64,000 nucleotides of DNA from Candidatus Melainabacteria bacterium (GCA_013288645.1 JABDBL010000001.1:1-64000), one strand, 5' to 3'. Counted from the stretch's first letter, positions 1 to 9,423 are shown. Notes: generated by a model from the letters alone, not told the origin. Translations and numbers: made by a program.

Positions 1-1
1 T

Positions 2-358
2 TATGGTGAAATTTTTAACGTTGGTTCAGACATCCCTGTGAATTTTCTTGAGTTGACTAAAACGATAGTCAAAATAGCTGGACATGGCAGGTGGGATTTC
101 GCTGAATTTTCGCCTGAACGTAAGGCGCAAGAACCGGGAGATTTTTATTCAGACATTACAAAAATAAATCGGTTTATAGGATGGCGTCCAAAAACTTCTT
201 TGGAAGATGGTTTAGCTAAAACAATTGAATTTTACTCTGAGTATGGAAGTTATTATTGGCCGATGAAATATCCGCGCAAGGGTGTTAATGATAATGATCA
301 ATTAAAAACAATAAGTCTGGCAGATGATAATAAAGCTTTATCTGGTATCACAAGCTGA
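2..358 (+). CDS. NAD-dependent sugar epimerase/dehydratase, C-terminal part
   Basis: The reading frame is already open at base 2, so this is the 3' end of a gene that starts outside the window. The visible residues YGEIFNVGSD, then a segment ending in INRFIGWRPKTSLEDGLAKTI, match the C-terminal substrate-binding lobe of extended short-chain dehydrogenases such as UDP-glucose 4-epimerase or nucleotide-sugar dehydratases, where W-x-P-x-(T/V)-x-(L/F)-x-x-G-L is typical. The Rossmann fold and catalytic Tyr-x-x-x-Lys are upstream and not visible, so the exact sugar substrate cannot be named. The stop codon overlaps the next start by one base (TGATG), which implies translational coupling to pyrF. 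An internal GTG at 38 is not the start, because homology continues before it. Confidence 0.8.
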   Translation, partial: YGEIFNVGSDIPVNFLELTKTIVKIAGHGRWDFAEFSPERKAQEPGDFYSDITKINRFIGWRPKTSLEDGLAKTIEFYSEYGSYYWPMKYPRKGVNDNDQLKTISLADDNKALSGITS

Positions 359-1188
359 TGAAATTTCTTGCCAAGCTAAAAAATATCACTCAAAGTAATA
401 ATAGCTTGCTTTGTCTGGGTCTAGACCCAGACCTGAGCAAAATACCTGAGCATTTGCAGTCGAGAGATGATCGGGTGGCTATCTTTAATCGCGAAATAGT
501 TGATGCTACCCATGATTTGGTATGTGCTTATAAAATACAGGTAGCCTTTTATTCTGCCTTTGGCAAAGAAAGTGAATTAGCGCAAACCATCAATTACATC
601 CGTGAATCTTATCCAGAAGTGCCAATTCTCCTTGATGCTAAACGCAATGACATCGGTAATACTGCCACTTTTTATGCCAAAGAAGCCTTTGAACGTTACA
701 AAGTCGATGCAGTGACAGTCAACCCATATATGGGATTTGATAGCCTGCAGCCATTTCTCGAATACAAAGATAACGGGGTTATGATACTTTGTAGAACATC
801 AAATCCTGGTGCAAGGGATCTGCAAGATTTAAAAGTTGACGGCAAACCACTTTATTTATACGTTGCCGAAAAGGTGGTCGGAGAATGGAATATTTATGGA
901 AATGCTCTGCCTATTATCGGGGCTACATATCCAAAAGAAATTGCTGAAATAAGAGCTATTGCGGGGGACACAACATTTTTAGTGCCTGGTATTGGTGCGC
1001 AAGGTGGAGATATAGAAGCGACTGTGCGCAGCGGTATCGATTCGCAAGGCACTGGTCTAATGATAAATTCGAGCCGCGCTATTTTATATGCCGGTAGAAA
1101 TAAAGATTATGCTACGGCAGCTCGTAAAGCAGCTGAACAAACACGTGAGCAAATAAATTTATTTAGATCAGTGTCCGTTAATAACTGA
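358..1188 (+). CDS. pyrF: Orotidine 5'-phosphate decarboxylase (type 2)
   Basis: Decarboxylates OMP to UMP, the last step of de novo pyrimidine synthesis, in the cytoplasm. The 276-residue product has the active-site segment LLDAKRNDIGNTA (Asp-Lys-Asp of the OMPDC barrel) near residue 90, the N-terminal CLGLDPD strand and a late VPGIGAQGGD phosphate-binding segment. The length fits the longer subfamily II enzymes, found for example in Mycobacterium and many environmental bacteria. Its ATG overlaps the preceding epimerase stop codon, so the two are probably one operon. It converges on the dehydrogenase gene with 11 bases between stops. Confidence 0.95.
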   Translation: MKFLAKLKNITQSNNSLLCLGLDPDLSKIPEHLQSRDDRVAIFNREIVDATHDLVCAYKIQVAFYSAFGKESELAQTINYIRESYPEVPILLDAKRNDIGNTATFYAKEAFERYKVDAVTVNPYMGFDSLQPFLEYKDNGVMILCRTSNPGARDLQDLKVDGKPLYLYVAEKVVGEWNIYGNALPIIGATYPKEIAEIRAIAGDTTFLVPGIGAQGGDIEATVRSGIDSQGTGLMINSSRAILYAGRNKDYATAARKAAEQTREQINLFRSVSVNN

Positions 1189-1199
1189 TCTTGCCGCAC

Positions 1200-2063
1200 T
1201 TAAGAGTGGCTGGTAGAGCAAATCTTTTGAGAGAAAGAGTTTTTTCTGGATGTTACTAGCGCTTCCAGTTCTTTGTTAGGACGCGGTCCTAGCTCGACAC
1301 TCTCTGCACGCAATATGCCTTCTCGTCCTATTATAAATGGCCAGGTAAGATAGACTCTATACTCTTTATGATAACCACAGACATAATGAACTTGTTTTGC
1401 ATCAGTGATAACGGAATTGACGAGTTTAGCCAGTAAAGTGCCTGTAGCTAAATTGCGTGTGTGACCAGACAGTTTGGTCGTTTTGCCGAGAAAGCCACGT
1501 ACTTCACTAGCAATATTCGCATAGTCTTTTTCATCAGGATATACCGGTATAGTATTGCGTCCATGTTCTCCGACAATTTTCGCTTTACTGTTCTCTATAT
1601 TTCGTTTGCCTAAAACGTATTCCAGTCTATTTCTATCTAAATCGCCTCCGAAGCCAAATACTTGATTAGAGGGCAATTTGCTTTTTCTTTGCATATGCCA
1701 TGTTACGTCATCCACAGGAGTAGCCAGACATATAATGAGTGCAGTATTTTTAATATTTTCTGCTTTTAAAATGTTCTTAGAAATATCGACGTTTGGCGCG
1801 AGGACATCTTGAGCAGTTTGTCCAAGCTGCATTTGCACTCCTGCTGTTGACACAATGATGTCTGCATCAGAGAGTTTTTCATAAGAAGCAGAGTGCATTT
1901 TTTCTGCGCCTTTAGGATTGGCACTAGCCACTTCCATTATGGCTCCTATGGCAGTATTTTCATGGCGACTCATAACTAGCACTTTTTCAATATGTGGATT
2001 GGGAGCTAATGCATGTAAAAGGGCATTACCGACATTGCCTGTACCTATAACTGCAATCTGCAT
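1200..2063 (-). CDS. Lactate/malate dehydrogenase family protein
   Basis: NAD-dependent 2-hydroxyacid dehydrogenase of the LDH/MDH family. The N-terminus MQIAVIGTGNVGNALLHAL is the Rossmann glycine motif. A segment GFGGDLDRNRLEYVLG carries the Asp and Arg of the active site, and GEHGRNTIPVYP carries the catalytic histidine. At 287 residues it is slightly shorter than typical LDH (about 310). The usual substrate-specificity loop residue is hard to assign by eye, so lactate and malate cannot be separated. It starts 24 bases after the SUFU gene stop on the same strand, suggesting co-transcription from 2981 downward. Confidence 0.8.
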   Translation of the reverse strand: MQIAVIGTGNVGNALLHALAPNPHIEKVLVMSRHENTAIGAIMEVASANPKGAEKMHSASYEKLSDADIIVSTAGVQMQLGQTAQDVLAPNVDISKNILKAENIKNTALIICLATPVDDVTWHMQRKSKLPSNQVFGFGGDLDRNRLEYVLGKRNIENSKAKIVGEHGRNTIPVYPDEKDYANIASEVRGFLGKTTKLSGHTRNLATGTLLAKLVNSVITDAKQVHYVCGYHKEYRVYLTWPFIIGREGILRAESVELGPRPNKELEALVTSRKNSFSQKICSTSHS

Positions 2064-2087
2064 TTAAATAATTCCTTGTTTTATATT

Positions 2088-2981
2088 TTAATTCTGTTCG
2101 TTTGGTGTTTGTCTGCCGCGCGGTTGATTAGCTTCAGGGAATGCTCTGTGAAATTGTTCAGCATAATCTTTAACCGAATCAATAATTGATGATATGTTTT
2201 CCGTCTCAAAGATACTAGGGCGAGAAGGATCAGTAACTTGATCTATGCCTAAACGTTTTAGAATTTGTAACATGCACCAGGTGCCGTATTCTTCGTGCAT
2301 AGATTCTGTCAGGCGCATTTCGTCATCTGTTATACCAATGGCAGTGAAAATACCGAAACCACCAGAAGGTAATTGATACCAACAGTCTGTAGAATCATCG
2401 GCGTACCAAATTAAAACATTGCGCAAAAGCGATTTGCCGCCAGCGATTATTGATGAATTTAAAGCCAGGCGTTTACTGGGACTAAGGGTGCCCATATGAT
2501 TGAAAATATAATACGCCATTGTGCGCAAAATTTGTGCCGGCCAATCTGCTTCGTTTGGCGACTTAATCATGAGTTCCAAACCAAAACCGGAAACCTCTAG
2601 CTCCTCATCTTGGAGCCAAGGTGTGCTAAGACCGGCTGTTAAATAAGTCCAATATGGTCTTAATGGATCGGGCTCATAAGTAAAAATAGCTAGTTGTTGA
2701 TTGCTAAGGTCTAGTTCTTTATTGGGCGACTCAATATTGAATTCGGCGTGCCTAGCTGAAGCATTGTCTTTGGGCTTGGATTGCAGCACTGGAGCACTGT
2801 AATTCTCTGGCGAAACGTATTTATGTGGTCCGAAGAGTTGTTGGTAAAGAGCATCCCTGCTTTGCCAGCTTTTCACTAAGAGATCGTGGTTATAAGAGAG
2901 ACGTTCAGTACTTTTAGCTCGTTTGGTCCTTTTTGTCTTATTTTTTTTGAGCTTATGCTTATTTTTGTCGTCAGTTGTCAT
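2088..2981 (-). CDS. Suppressor-of-fused (SUFU) domain protein
   Basis: The 297-residue product begins with a very basic Lys/Arg tail (about residues 6-25). A SUFU-like fold follows at about residues 100-250, with YLTAGLSTPW, an LEVSGFGLELMI strand, WPAQILRTMAYYIF and WYQLPSGGFGIFTAIGIT. In bacteria SUFU domains occur in stand-alone proteins and in polymorphic-toxin immunity proteins; in animals the domain belongs to Hedgehog signalling. No toxin partner is visible next to it: the neighbours are lepA and an LDH-like gene. Family assignment comes from the motif pattern; the biological role is unknown. Confidence 0.65.
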   Translation of the reverse strand: MTTDDKNKHKLKKNKTKRTKRAKSTERLSYNHDLLVKSWQSRDALYQQLFGPHKYVSPENYSAPVLQSKPKDNASARHAEFNIESPNKELDLSNQQLAIFTYEPDPLRPYWTYLTAGLSTPWLQDEELEVSGFGLELMIKSPNEADWPAQILRTMAYYIFNHMGTLSPSKRLALNSSIIAGGKSLLRNVLIWYADDSTDCWYQLPSGGFGIFTAIGITDDEMRLTESMHEEYGTWCMLQILKRLGIDQVTDPSRPSIFETENISSIIDSVKDYAEQFHRAFPEANQPRGRQTPNEQN

Positions 2982-3055
2982 TTTATTCTAAGCTCAAAAG
3001 CCTAATTTTTAGTGCTATAACATTATAGTATGACATCTAACTTTTCTAGTTGCAA

Positions 3056-4877
3056 TTAAGTCTCGATTTTTAAAACAGCCATGAAGGCTTCCTGTGGAAT
3101 TTCTACTTTACCGATTGACTTCATTCTTTTTTTGCCTTTCTTTTGCTTTTCTAGCAATTTTCTTTTACGACTAATATCCCCACCATAACATTTGGACAAT
3201 ACATTCTTGCGCTGTGCCGAGATAGTTTCACGAGCAACTATTTTGCCACCGATAGCTGCTTGAATAGGGACTTCAAACATTTGGCGAGGAATAATACCTT
3301 TGAGTTTTTCAGCCAATTGTCTGCCATAACTTGGGGCCCTATCTTGATGGACAATGGCAGATAAGGCGTCACAAGCCTCGCCACCGATTAAAATATCAAG
3401 CTTGGCCAAACGGGAAGCCCGATATTCTTGAAAGTGATAATCAAGGCTAGCATAGCCTTTTGATCTTGATTTTAGTTGATCAAAAAAAGTCGGTGATAAT
3501 TTCAGCTAAAGGTAGTTCATAATGCAACATAGTGCGCCGTTGGTCTAGGTATTTCATATCAAGAAAAACACCTCTTCTTCCCTGGCAAAGTTCCATAAGC
3601 GGTCCCACAAAATCGTTTGGTACCATTATACTGGCGTAAACATATGGTTCTTCAATTATTTCACGATAATTGGCGTCAGGCAATTTTGATGGATTCTCGA
3701 CCATTAAGACTGAGCCATCTGTCTTAGTTACTTTATACACCACAGATGGTGCAGTAGTAATTAATGAAAGGTTGTATTCTCGCTCTAAACGTTCCTGAAT
3801 AATTTCCATGTGCAATAAGCCCAAAAAGCCGCAACGGAAACCAAACCCAAGAGCTTCGGAAGTTTCGGGTTCGAAAAATATTGAGGAGTCGTTAAGTTTA
3901 AGTTTGTCTAGAGCTTCTCTGAGTTCAGGATATTGATCACTATCTATAGGATAAATACCGGCATAGACCATAGGTTTGGCCGGTCGATAACCTGGTAAAG
4001 CTTCATTGGCAGGTATTTCACTATGTGTAATAGTGTCACCAACAAGGGTTGATACGTCTTTAATTGCCGCTGCTAAATAGCCCACTTCTCCTGGTCCTAA
4101 ACTTTCTACTTTTACTTGATGGGGACGTAAAACGCCAAGCTCTGTTACTTCGAAGTTTTTTTCATTAGCCATGAATCTAATTTTGTCGCCGACTTTAAGC
4201 TGCCCGTCCTTTATTCTGAAGTAGACAATAATGCCGCGATAGCTATCAAAAAAACTGTCAAAAACGAGGGCTCTGAGAGGTTTGTCAGCTGTGTTGGCTG
4301 GTGGTGGGATGAGTTTTACGATTGCTTCTAAAACTTCAGTAATGCCAATACTGTTCTTAGCGCTTGCTAATACTGCCTGACTAGAGTCAATGCCAATTAA
4401 ATCTTCAATTTCATGACGAATACGGTCTGGATCGGAGCTCGGTAAATCAATTTTGTTAATTACAGGCACAATTTCTAAATGATTTTCTACTGCCAGGTGC
4501 ACATTGGCCAAGGTTTGCGCTTCCACGCCTTGAGTGGCATCAATAATTAACAATGCACCTTCACAAGCAGCCAAACTTCGCGAAACTTCATAACCGAAAT
4601 CAACATGCCCGGGGGTATCGATAAGATTCAAAATATATTCATGACCATCCTGGGCGCGATATTGCATGCGGGCAGGTTGTGCTTTAATGGTAATACCGCG
4701 CTCCCGTTCAAGATCCATTGTATCCAGCACCTGTTCTTGCATTTCGCGTTTAGACAAAGTGGCGGTGGTTTCCAATAGCCTATCAGCCAAAGTAGATTTA
4801 CCGTGGTCGATATGGGCAATTATTGAAAAATTGCGAATATATTTGGGCTCTAGTTTTTCATCAGCAAAGGACTTCAT
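3056..4877 (-). CDS. lepA: Elongation factor 4 (LepA), interrupted by a one-base frameshift
   Basis: Ribosomal GTPase EF4/LepA. The N-terminal part (4877 to 3480, 465 residues) has AHIDHGKST (G1), DTPGHVD (G3) and NKIDLP (G4), then the EF-G-like domains. It stops after [11 protein letters not shown]. The following bases, read one frame over, continue as [15 protein letters not shown] and run without a stop into the LepA C-terminal domain, ending [14 protein letters not shown] at 3056. The break falls on a run of seven A on the plus strand (3482-3488); six would restore one frame of about 606 residues, the usual LepA length. No other damage is visible, so a sequencing or assembly indel, or transcriptional slippage, is as likely as a true pseudogene. 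Confidence 0.9.
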
Positions 4878-4878
4878 T

Positions 4879-4893
4879 CTGGTATATTACCAG
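4879..4893. promoter_or_regulatory. Inverted repeat directly upstream of lepA
   Basis: CTGGTA-TAT-TACCAG is a perfect 6-bp inverted repeat ending one base before the lepA start codon. It sits in the 68-base divergent gap between lepA and the homocysteine methyltransferase gene. It occupies the place where a Shine-Dalgarno sequence would be, and none is visible there. It could be an operator or a hairpin affecting lepA translation; chance is not excluded for so short a repeat. Confidence 0.35.
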
Positions 4894-4945
4894 GCAGTAA
4901 GCTCTAATCAAAATGTTTACGCATTTATTTTGAATTGATTGAAAT

Positions 4946-6913
4946 ATGAGTCATCCCTTTTTACAAGCTATTCACAATAAACCATTATTAGCTGATGGTG
5001 GTATAGGCACTTTACTTTATGCCCGCGGTGCTTCGGCAGAAGGTGTTTTTGAGCAACTGAACGAAACACGAAGCGACCTTGTGTTGCAAGTACATATCGA
5101 TTATTTGAACGCAGGAGCTGATGTAATCGAAACTAATTCTTTTTCTGGCAATCGTTTCAGACTGGCAAGCTACGGTCTTGAGGATCAAGTATCGAGACTA
5201 AATATCGCAGCAGCAAAGATTGCACGTAACGCACGTGAGATTGTGGGCAAACCAGCTTTTGTTGCCGGAGCTGTCGGCCCAAGTGGGCAATTGCTAATGC
5301 CTTTAGGTGAAATGTCTGCTCAAAAATTATTAGATGCATATAAAGAGCAAATGGCAGCTCTGCTAGCAGGTGGAGTAGATTTATTTATCATTGAAACTAT
5401 GTCTTCGCTTGAAGAGTTGAAAATTGCGGTTCAGGCTGCCAGAGCTGTATCAAAATTGCCAGTAGTAGCTCAATTAAGCTTTTCTGTAGAGGGGCATACA
5501 TTATTTGGTGCTACTCCGGAGGATGCTATCAAATTAGTTGTGGAAATGGGTAATGAAGCTCCTGATGTGATTGGTATTAATTGTGGTGCTGGTCCAGGCC
5601 CTCTTTTTGATAGTCTTATTAGAATGATTGAAGCAGCTAAAAAGCAAGGTATCTCCTCTGAAAAACTGACATTTTCTTGCTTGCCAAACGCTGGACAGCC
5701 TAGTTTGACAGGTGGGCGCTATCAATTTTCGAGTCGTCCTGAATATTGCGCTTCTTATGTAGAGCCCTATATTCATATTGGGGCACATTTAGTGGGTGGT
5801 TGTTGTGGGACAACTCCGGAGCACATCAAAGCTATGCGCAAAATGCTTGATCAATATTTAGCCGGTCGTGCAGAAAATGAAGCAAGGGCAAAGCTGACAA
5901 CAGAGCAGACCCACCAGCCTATTTTTATTGGCAATAGAGAAACTGATAAGTCAGCAATACCTAAAGTTCAAAGTGTTGAAATTAGTACAAAGACGCTAGC
6001 TGAACGGCTGAAACTAATTAAAGAGCAGTCTAAAAGCAATACAGGCAGTGGTTTTTTTGTTAGTGTTGAATTGGATCCGCCAAAAGGTGCAGTGGCAAAG
6101 AAGCTTATTAATGCTGCCGAACAACTTGTGAAAGCTGGGGCTAACGCCATCAATGTTGGCGATAGTCCAATGGCAAGGGTACGTATGTCATCAATGGCTA
6201 CTTGTCAATTAATCACAAAGGCAGTGGGTGTGGAAACTATTATTCACTTCACTACACGCGATCGCAACTTAATGGGTATTCAGGCAGACTTGCTTGGTTG
6301 TCAGGCTTTGGGCATCAATAACATTCTTGCTTTAACCGGCGACCCGCCGGCTCTAGGCAATTATGTGCATGCCACTGCTGTTTATGATGTTGATTCGGTG
6401 GGGTTGATTAAAATTATCAATCAACTAAATAAAGGACTTGATATCGCTGGTGGTTCTATTGGTTCACCAACCAATCTTTCTGTTGGTTGCGCATTAAATG
6501 CTAATGCCCAAGATCGTAAAGGGGAAATTGAAAGATTCAAGCGTAAACTGGATGCGGGCGCGGACTTCGTAATGACACAGCCTATTTATGAAAAGTCTGA
6601 TTTGACAGACTTTCTGGAAGCATTTGGTGATTGTCCAGCTCCGCTTTTAGTCGGCATTATGCCTCTGCACAGTTTCAAACATGCTGAATATTTGCATAAT
6701 GAAGTACCAGGTATTTCCATACCGGAACATATAAGAAAGCAAATGGAGAAGGCACAAGAACAAGGTGCCGAAGTAGGTCTTGAATTGGCATTCGAGCTTT
6801 TAGAGCAAATCCGTCCCTATTGCCAGGGTGTTTATCTTGTTCCGTCATTTGGACGCTATGATGATATGTGTTCGCTTTTAGGCAAACTGAAGCAGGCAAT
6901 GCTTACTCATTGA
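4946..6913 (+). CDS. Bifunctional homocysteine S-methyltransferase / methylenetetrahydrofolate reductase
   Basis: A 655-residue fusion. Residues about 1-300 form the homocysteine methyltransferase barrel: LLADGGIGTLLYARG at the N-terminus, a GINCGAGP cysteine and the paired zinc cysteines in GGCCGTTPEH near 284-290. Residues about 355-650 form a MetF-like MTHFR barrel, with FVSVELDPPKGA at its start, NILALTGDPPALGNY, the KLDAGADFVMTQPIY strand and LLVGIMPL. The architecture matches Bacillus YitJ. It should transfer methyl groups to homocysteine and make 5-methyl-THF, linking methionine and folate metabolism. It is transcribed divergently from lepA. No SAM riboswitch is apparent in the short leader. 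Confidence 0.92.
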   Translation: MSHPFLQAIHNKPLLADGGIGTLLYARGASAEGVFEQLNETRSDLVLQVHIDYLNAGADVIETNSFSGNRFRLASYGLEDQVSRLNIAAAKIARNAREIVGKPAFVAGAVGPSGQLLMPLGEMSAQKLLDAYKEQMAALLAGGVDLFIIETMSSLEELKIAVQAARAVSKLPVVAQLSFSVEGHTLFGATPEDAIKLVVEMGNEAPDVIGINCGAGPGPLFDSLIRMIEAAKKQGISSEKLTFSCLPNAGQPSLTGGRYQFSSRPEYCASYVEPYIHIGAHLVGGCCGTTPEHIKAMRKMLDQYLAGRAENEARAKLTTEQTHQPIFIGNRETDKSAIPKVQSVEISTKTLAERLKLIKEQSKSNTGSGFFVSVELDPPKGAVAKKLINAAEQLVKAGANAINVGDSPMARVRMSSMATCQLITKAVGVETIIHFTTRDRNLMGIQADLLGCQALGINNILALTGDPPALGNYVHATAVYDVDSVGLIKIINQLNKGLDIAGGSIGSPTNLSVGCALNANAQDRKGEIERFKRKLDAGADFVMTQPIYEKSDLTDFLEAFGDCPAPLLVGIMPLHSFKHAEYLHNEVPGISIPEHIRKQMEKAQEQGAEVGLELAFELLEQIRPYCQGVYLVPSFGRYDDMCSLLGKLKQAMLTH

Positions 6914-6968
6914 TTATGGAATGGATTTATCGGGAAGAAGCGTTAACAAGCTGTGTTGATAGGTAAAT

Positions 6969-7526
6969 ATGAAATTCATACTATTAGTCATTCTCGTCAT
7001 GATATCAGCTATTTATTCAGTGGCTCTTGCAACTGTGCAAATCAACCTGCCTGGAATCAAAAGCATAGCCATAGAAGAGGGTTGGAAAAAAGATAACTCG
7101 CTTAGCAAACCTTATGAGAGAGCTGTATTTTATGATAGTAAAAACAATCGCTGCGATATTTATAATTATCTAGATATCAGATATGTGAAATCGGAGTCGG
7201 ATAAAACGAATAACGCATTGAGAAAAATCTTTTCTGAACCGTTGCATAGCTTAAGTCCGCGAGAATACCGTAATTTAACAGGGCTGTGGCATGTGCACAA
7301 TAAGCTTCAAACTGTAGAGGTCAACGAAAAAAAACTGCTGTGTACTGGTGAACCAGAAAAGCAAGAGGGTTGTGTGAAGATGGCTCAAGGCGGATATATT
7401 TTGACGACTTACGTATATTACATGTACGAACAGGTTGGTGACGGTTTTCTAAGCATTGAATATGGTTCCACTACTCAGAATGATAATGAATGGAGTAGAT
7501 TGCTGCGGTCTATAATTTGGCATTAA
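6969..7526 (+). CDS. Exported protein of unknown function
   Basis: A 185-residue protein with a clear signal peptide, MKFILLVILVMISAIYSVALA (residues 1-21), cleaved probably before TVQINLP. The mature part is charged, with cysteines near residues 58, 118 and 125, and no repeat or catalytic motif I recognise. It begins 55 bases after the methyltransferase fusion. Its stop overlaps by four bases (TTAA) the stop of the converging solute-binding lipoprotein gene. It is likely periplasmic or secreted. Gene status is well supported by the signal peptide and intact frame; function is unknown. Confidence 0.7.
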   Translation: MKFILLVILVMISAIYSVALATVQINLPGIKSIAIEEGWKKDNSLSKPYERAVFYDSKNNRCDIYNYLDIRYVKSESDKTNNALRKIFSEPLHSLSPREYRNLTGLWHVHNKLQTVEVNEKKLLCTGEPEKQEGCVKMAQGGYILTTYVYYMYEQVGDGFLSIEYGSTTQNDNEWSRLLRSIIWH

Positions 7527-8386
7527 TGGGTTTGGTATGGAGGAGCTAGGCGTAAATAAACTCCAGGACTAGGCTCATATTTATTTAGAACCGAATCCAC
7601 ATAACCGTTATTAATCAATTCAGTAAGTGCAGTATCTAACATTGATTTAAATGCTGGTTCGCCAATCTTAAACATCATAGTATTTGCTTCGACGGCAATT
7701 GGCTTGCTTGTAATCTTTTTTATTGTGCCAGGATTGTTTTTCAGGAAAAGTGCTGCCAGGCTCGGATCGTCGAATGTAATGTCCGCTTTTTTATTTACGA
7801 TATCAAGAAAAACCTGAGCGCCGTCACACATATCAGGATGACTGAGGATGCGGGTCTGGGGAAAACGCCTTTTGGCAATATCTTGATTTATGTATCCATC
7901 AATGGTTGCTATGATAATGGATTTGGAATCAATTGTTTTGAGATTATTGTTAAACCGATCATCCTTTGTGCGTACATAAGCATCCAGTCTGTTATAAAAA
8001 AGTGGAATGGAAAAACTTGCATGTTTGCCACGACTGGCATTGGGCCATATTCCTGTGGGTATCAGGTCGTAACGATTGGTTTCGATTCCCTGAATAATGT
8101 TTGCCCAACCAACCTCTTCTGACCAATCGATTTTAAGTCCTAAATTCTTTCCAGCTTCGTTGAGAATTTCTACAAAGATGCCTGACAGTTTACCGGTGTT
8201 TGGATCTTTCATGCAATAAGGCGGAAACATACCGTATCCACAGCGGATTGTGCCTGACTTAATCACGCGTTGGTAAAGCGAATTAGTTTCGTTATTAGAT
8301 GATTTATTAGACGGAAGAGAACAGCCACTAAACAAAGGAATCACTATTAGAACCATTAAATAATATTTTAGATGATTGATTTTCAC
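7523..8386 (-). CDS. Family-3 extracellular solute-binding lipoprotein (paralogue 1)
   Basis: Substrate receptor of the polar amino acid ABC uptake type. From the GTG at 8386 the product is 287 residues with a compact lipoprotein signal ending VIPLFSGC. The frame stays open upstream to 8503, but that would overlap the neighbouring gene by 71 bases and put the lipobox after a 60-residue leader. The mature protein has IRCGYGMFPPYCMKDPNTGK, GIFVEILNEAGKNLGLKIDW and the family's tail MLDTALTELINNGYVDSVL. It is one of five close paralogues around the permease/ATPase pair at 10.2-11.6 kb, lying downstream of paralogue 2 on the same strand. Confidence 0.88.
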   Translation of the reverse strand: MKINHLKYYLMVLIVIPLFSGCSLPSNKSSNNETNSLYQRVIKSGTIRCGYGMFPPYCMKDPNTGKLSGIFVEILNEAGKNLGLKIDWSEEVGWANIIQGIETNRYDLIPTGIWPNASRGKHASFSIPLFYNRLDAYVRTKDDRFNNNLKTIDSKSIIIATIDGYINQDIAKRRFPQTRILSHPDMCDGAQVFLDIVNKKADITFDDPSLAALFLKNNPGTIKKITSKPIAVEANTMMFKIGEPAFKSMLDTALTELINNGYVDSVLNKYEPSPGVYLRLAPPYQTH

Positions 8387-8432
8387 AGTATTTAAAAAAG
8401 GTCCTTCAAAGTATTTGATTATCAAGAGAAGC

Positions 8433-9305
8433 TTAATGTTTGTAATTGTCTGGTATCTTATATGGTGCCGCCACGCGGTAAACTGAATTAGGCGCTGGCT
8501 CATATTTTTTTAGTATTCTATCAAATTCTCCGCTATTGAGCATTTCTTCGATAACGGTGTTTATCATATCCTTAAACTCCGGCTGTCCCACTTTGAAGAC
8601 AAAACAATTCCCAAAAATTCTCAATGGTTGTTTAGGAGCCAATTCTTTTAGACTGCCCGGATTGTTTTTCAAAAATAGATCTACAATTCCTGGTTCAGCA
8701 AAAGTTACGTCTGCTTTTTTGGTTACTATATTGAGTAAGTTTTGAGAGAAAGGACTGAGTTGAGTCAAAGAAAGCCGCTTGGCTAAAGGGAAGTCATTTT
8801 TAGCTATTGAATCTTCCATAGCCCCATCTATTACCGCAATTTTGACGAGCGAGGAATTGATGTTGCTTAAATTGTTGAATCTCTTTTCGTTAGAACGTCC
8901 GTAAGCTTTCACCGCGTTATAAAATAATGGTCTGCTAAAGTCGCCTACTTTCGCTCTTTCGGCATTTGGCCATAGTCCAGCAGCGAAAATATCAAAACGA
9001 TTAGATCGCAGTCCTTCAAATACTGACTCATAGCCGACTTCTTCTGCCCATGTAATTTTTAGTCCTAGTTTTTTTCCTATCCTTTCTATTGCGTCGACAA
9101 ATATGCCTGTCATTTCCTTAGTGTTGGCATTTTTCATACAATAAGGAGGATATGTCAAGTAGCCGCAACGTATATTTCCTGTGCTTAGTACGCGATTATA
9201 GGTGCTAGAGGTATTGGCGGCATTTATGTTGGTTGCTGTATTTTGACAAGCACTTACAGCAAAGGATAGTAACAGCAAATAGATCAACCAGGAAAAACGT
9301 AACAT
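8433..9305 (-). CDS. Family-3 extracellular solute-binding lipoprotein (paralogue 2)
   Basis: A 290-residue binding lipoprotein. The signal MLRFSWLIYLLLLSFAVSAC ends in a lipobox with Cys20. The core shows IRCGYLTYPPYCMKNANTKE, then GIFVDAIERIGKKLGLKITW and EEVGYESVFEGLRSNRFDI. The tail DMINTVIEEMLNSGEFDRIL matches the other paralogues. It should be membrane-anchored outside the cytoplasmic membrane and deliver a small, probably amino-acid-like ligand to the ABC permease. It is transcribed leftward with paralogue 1, 46 bases apart, away from the toxin-antitoxin pair and permease operon. The pairwise ligand cannot be inferred by eye. Confidence 0.9.
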   Translation of the reverse strand: MLRFSWLIYLLLLSFAVSACQNTATNINAANTSSTYNRVLSTGNIRCGYLTYPPYCMKNANTKEMTGIFVDAIERIGKKLGLKITWAEEVGYESVFEGLRSNRFDIFAAGLWPNAERAKVGDFSRPLFYNAVKAYGRSNEKRFNNLSNINSSLVKIAVIDGAMEDSIAKNDFPLAKRLSLTQLSPFSQNLLNIVTKKADVTFAEPGIVDLFLKNNPGSLKELAPKQPLRIFGNCFVFKVGQPEFKDMINTVIEEMLNSGEFDRILKKYEPAPNSVYRVAAPYKIPDNYKH

Positions 9306-9407
9306 GAGAGTTTTTTGTTATTTTGCAAATAATGTGAGTCACATTATAGGATAAATAACCGAAAGTCAGCCTAATTACTTGCTTTTGCTGCAGATAATTG
9401 GTAAACT

Positions 9408-9423
9408 GTAATACGTGTATTAC
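9408..9423. promoter_or_regulatory. Inverted repeat, candidate operator of the vapBC-type pair
   Basis: GTAATAC-GT-GTATTAC is a perfect 7+7 inverted repeat 33 bases upstream of the antitoxin ATG (9456). Antitoxins of VapB type usually bind such palindromes and repress their own operon, so this is the natural operator candidate. No binding data exist here. Confidence 0.55.

Noticed and set aside
4666-4938. Plus-strand open frame antisense to the lepA start
   Set aside because: It overlaps a strongly conserved gene, and its product resembles no protein.
7838-8122. Plus-strand open frame inside solute-binding paralogue 1
   Set aside because: It is a shadow of a conserved lipoprotein gene.
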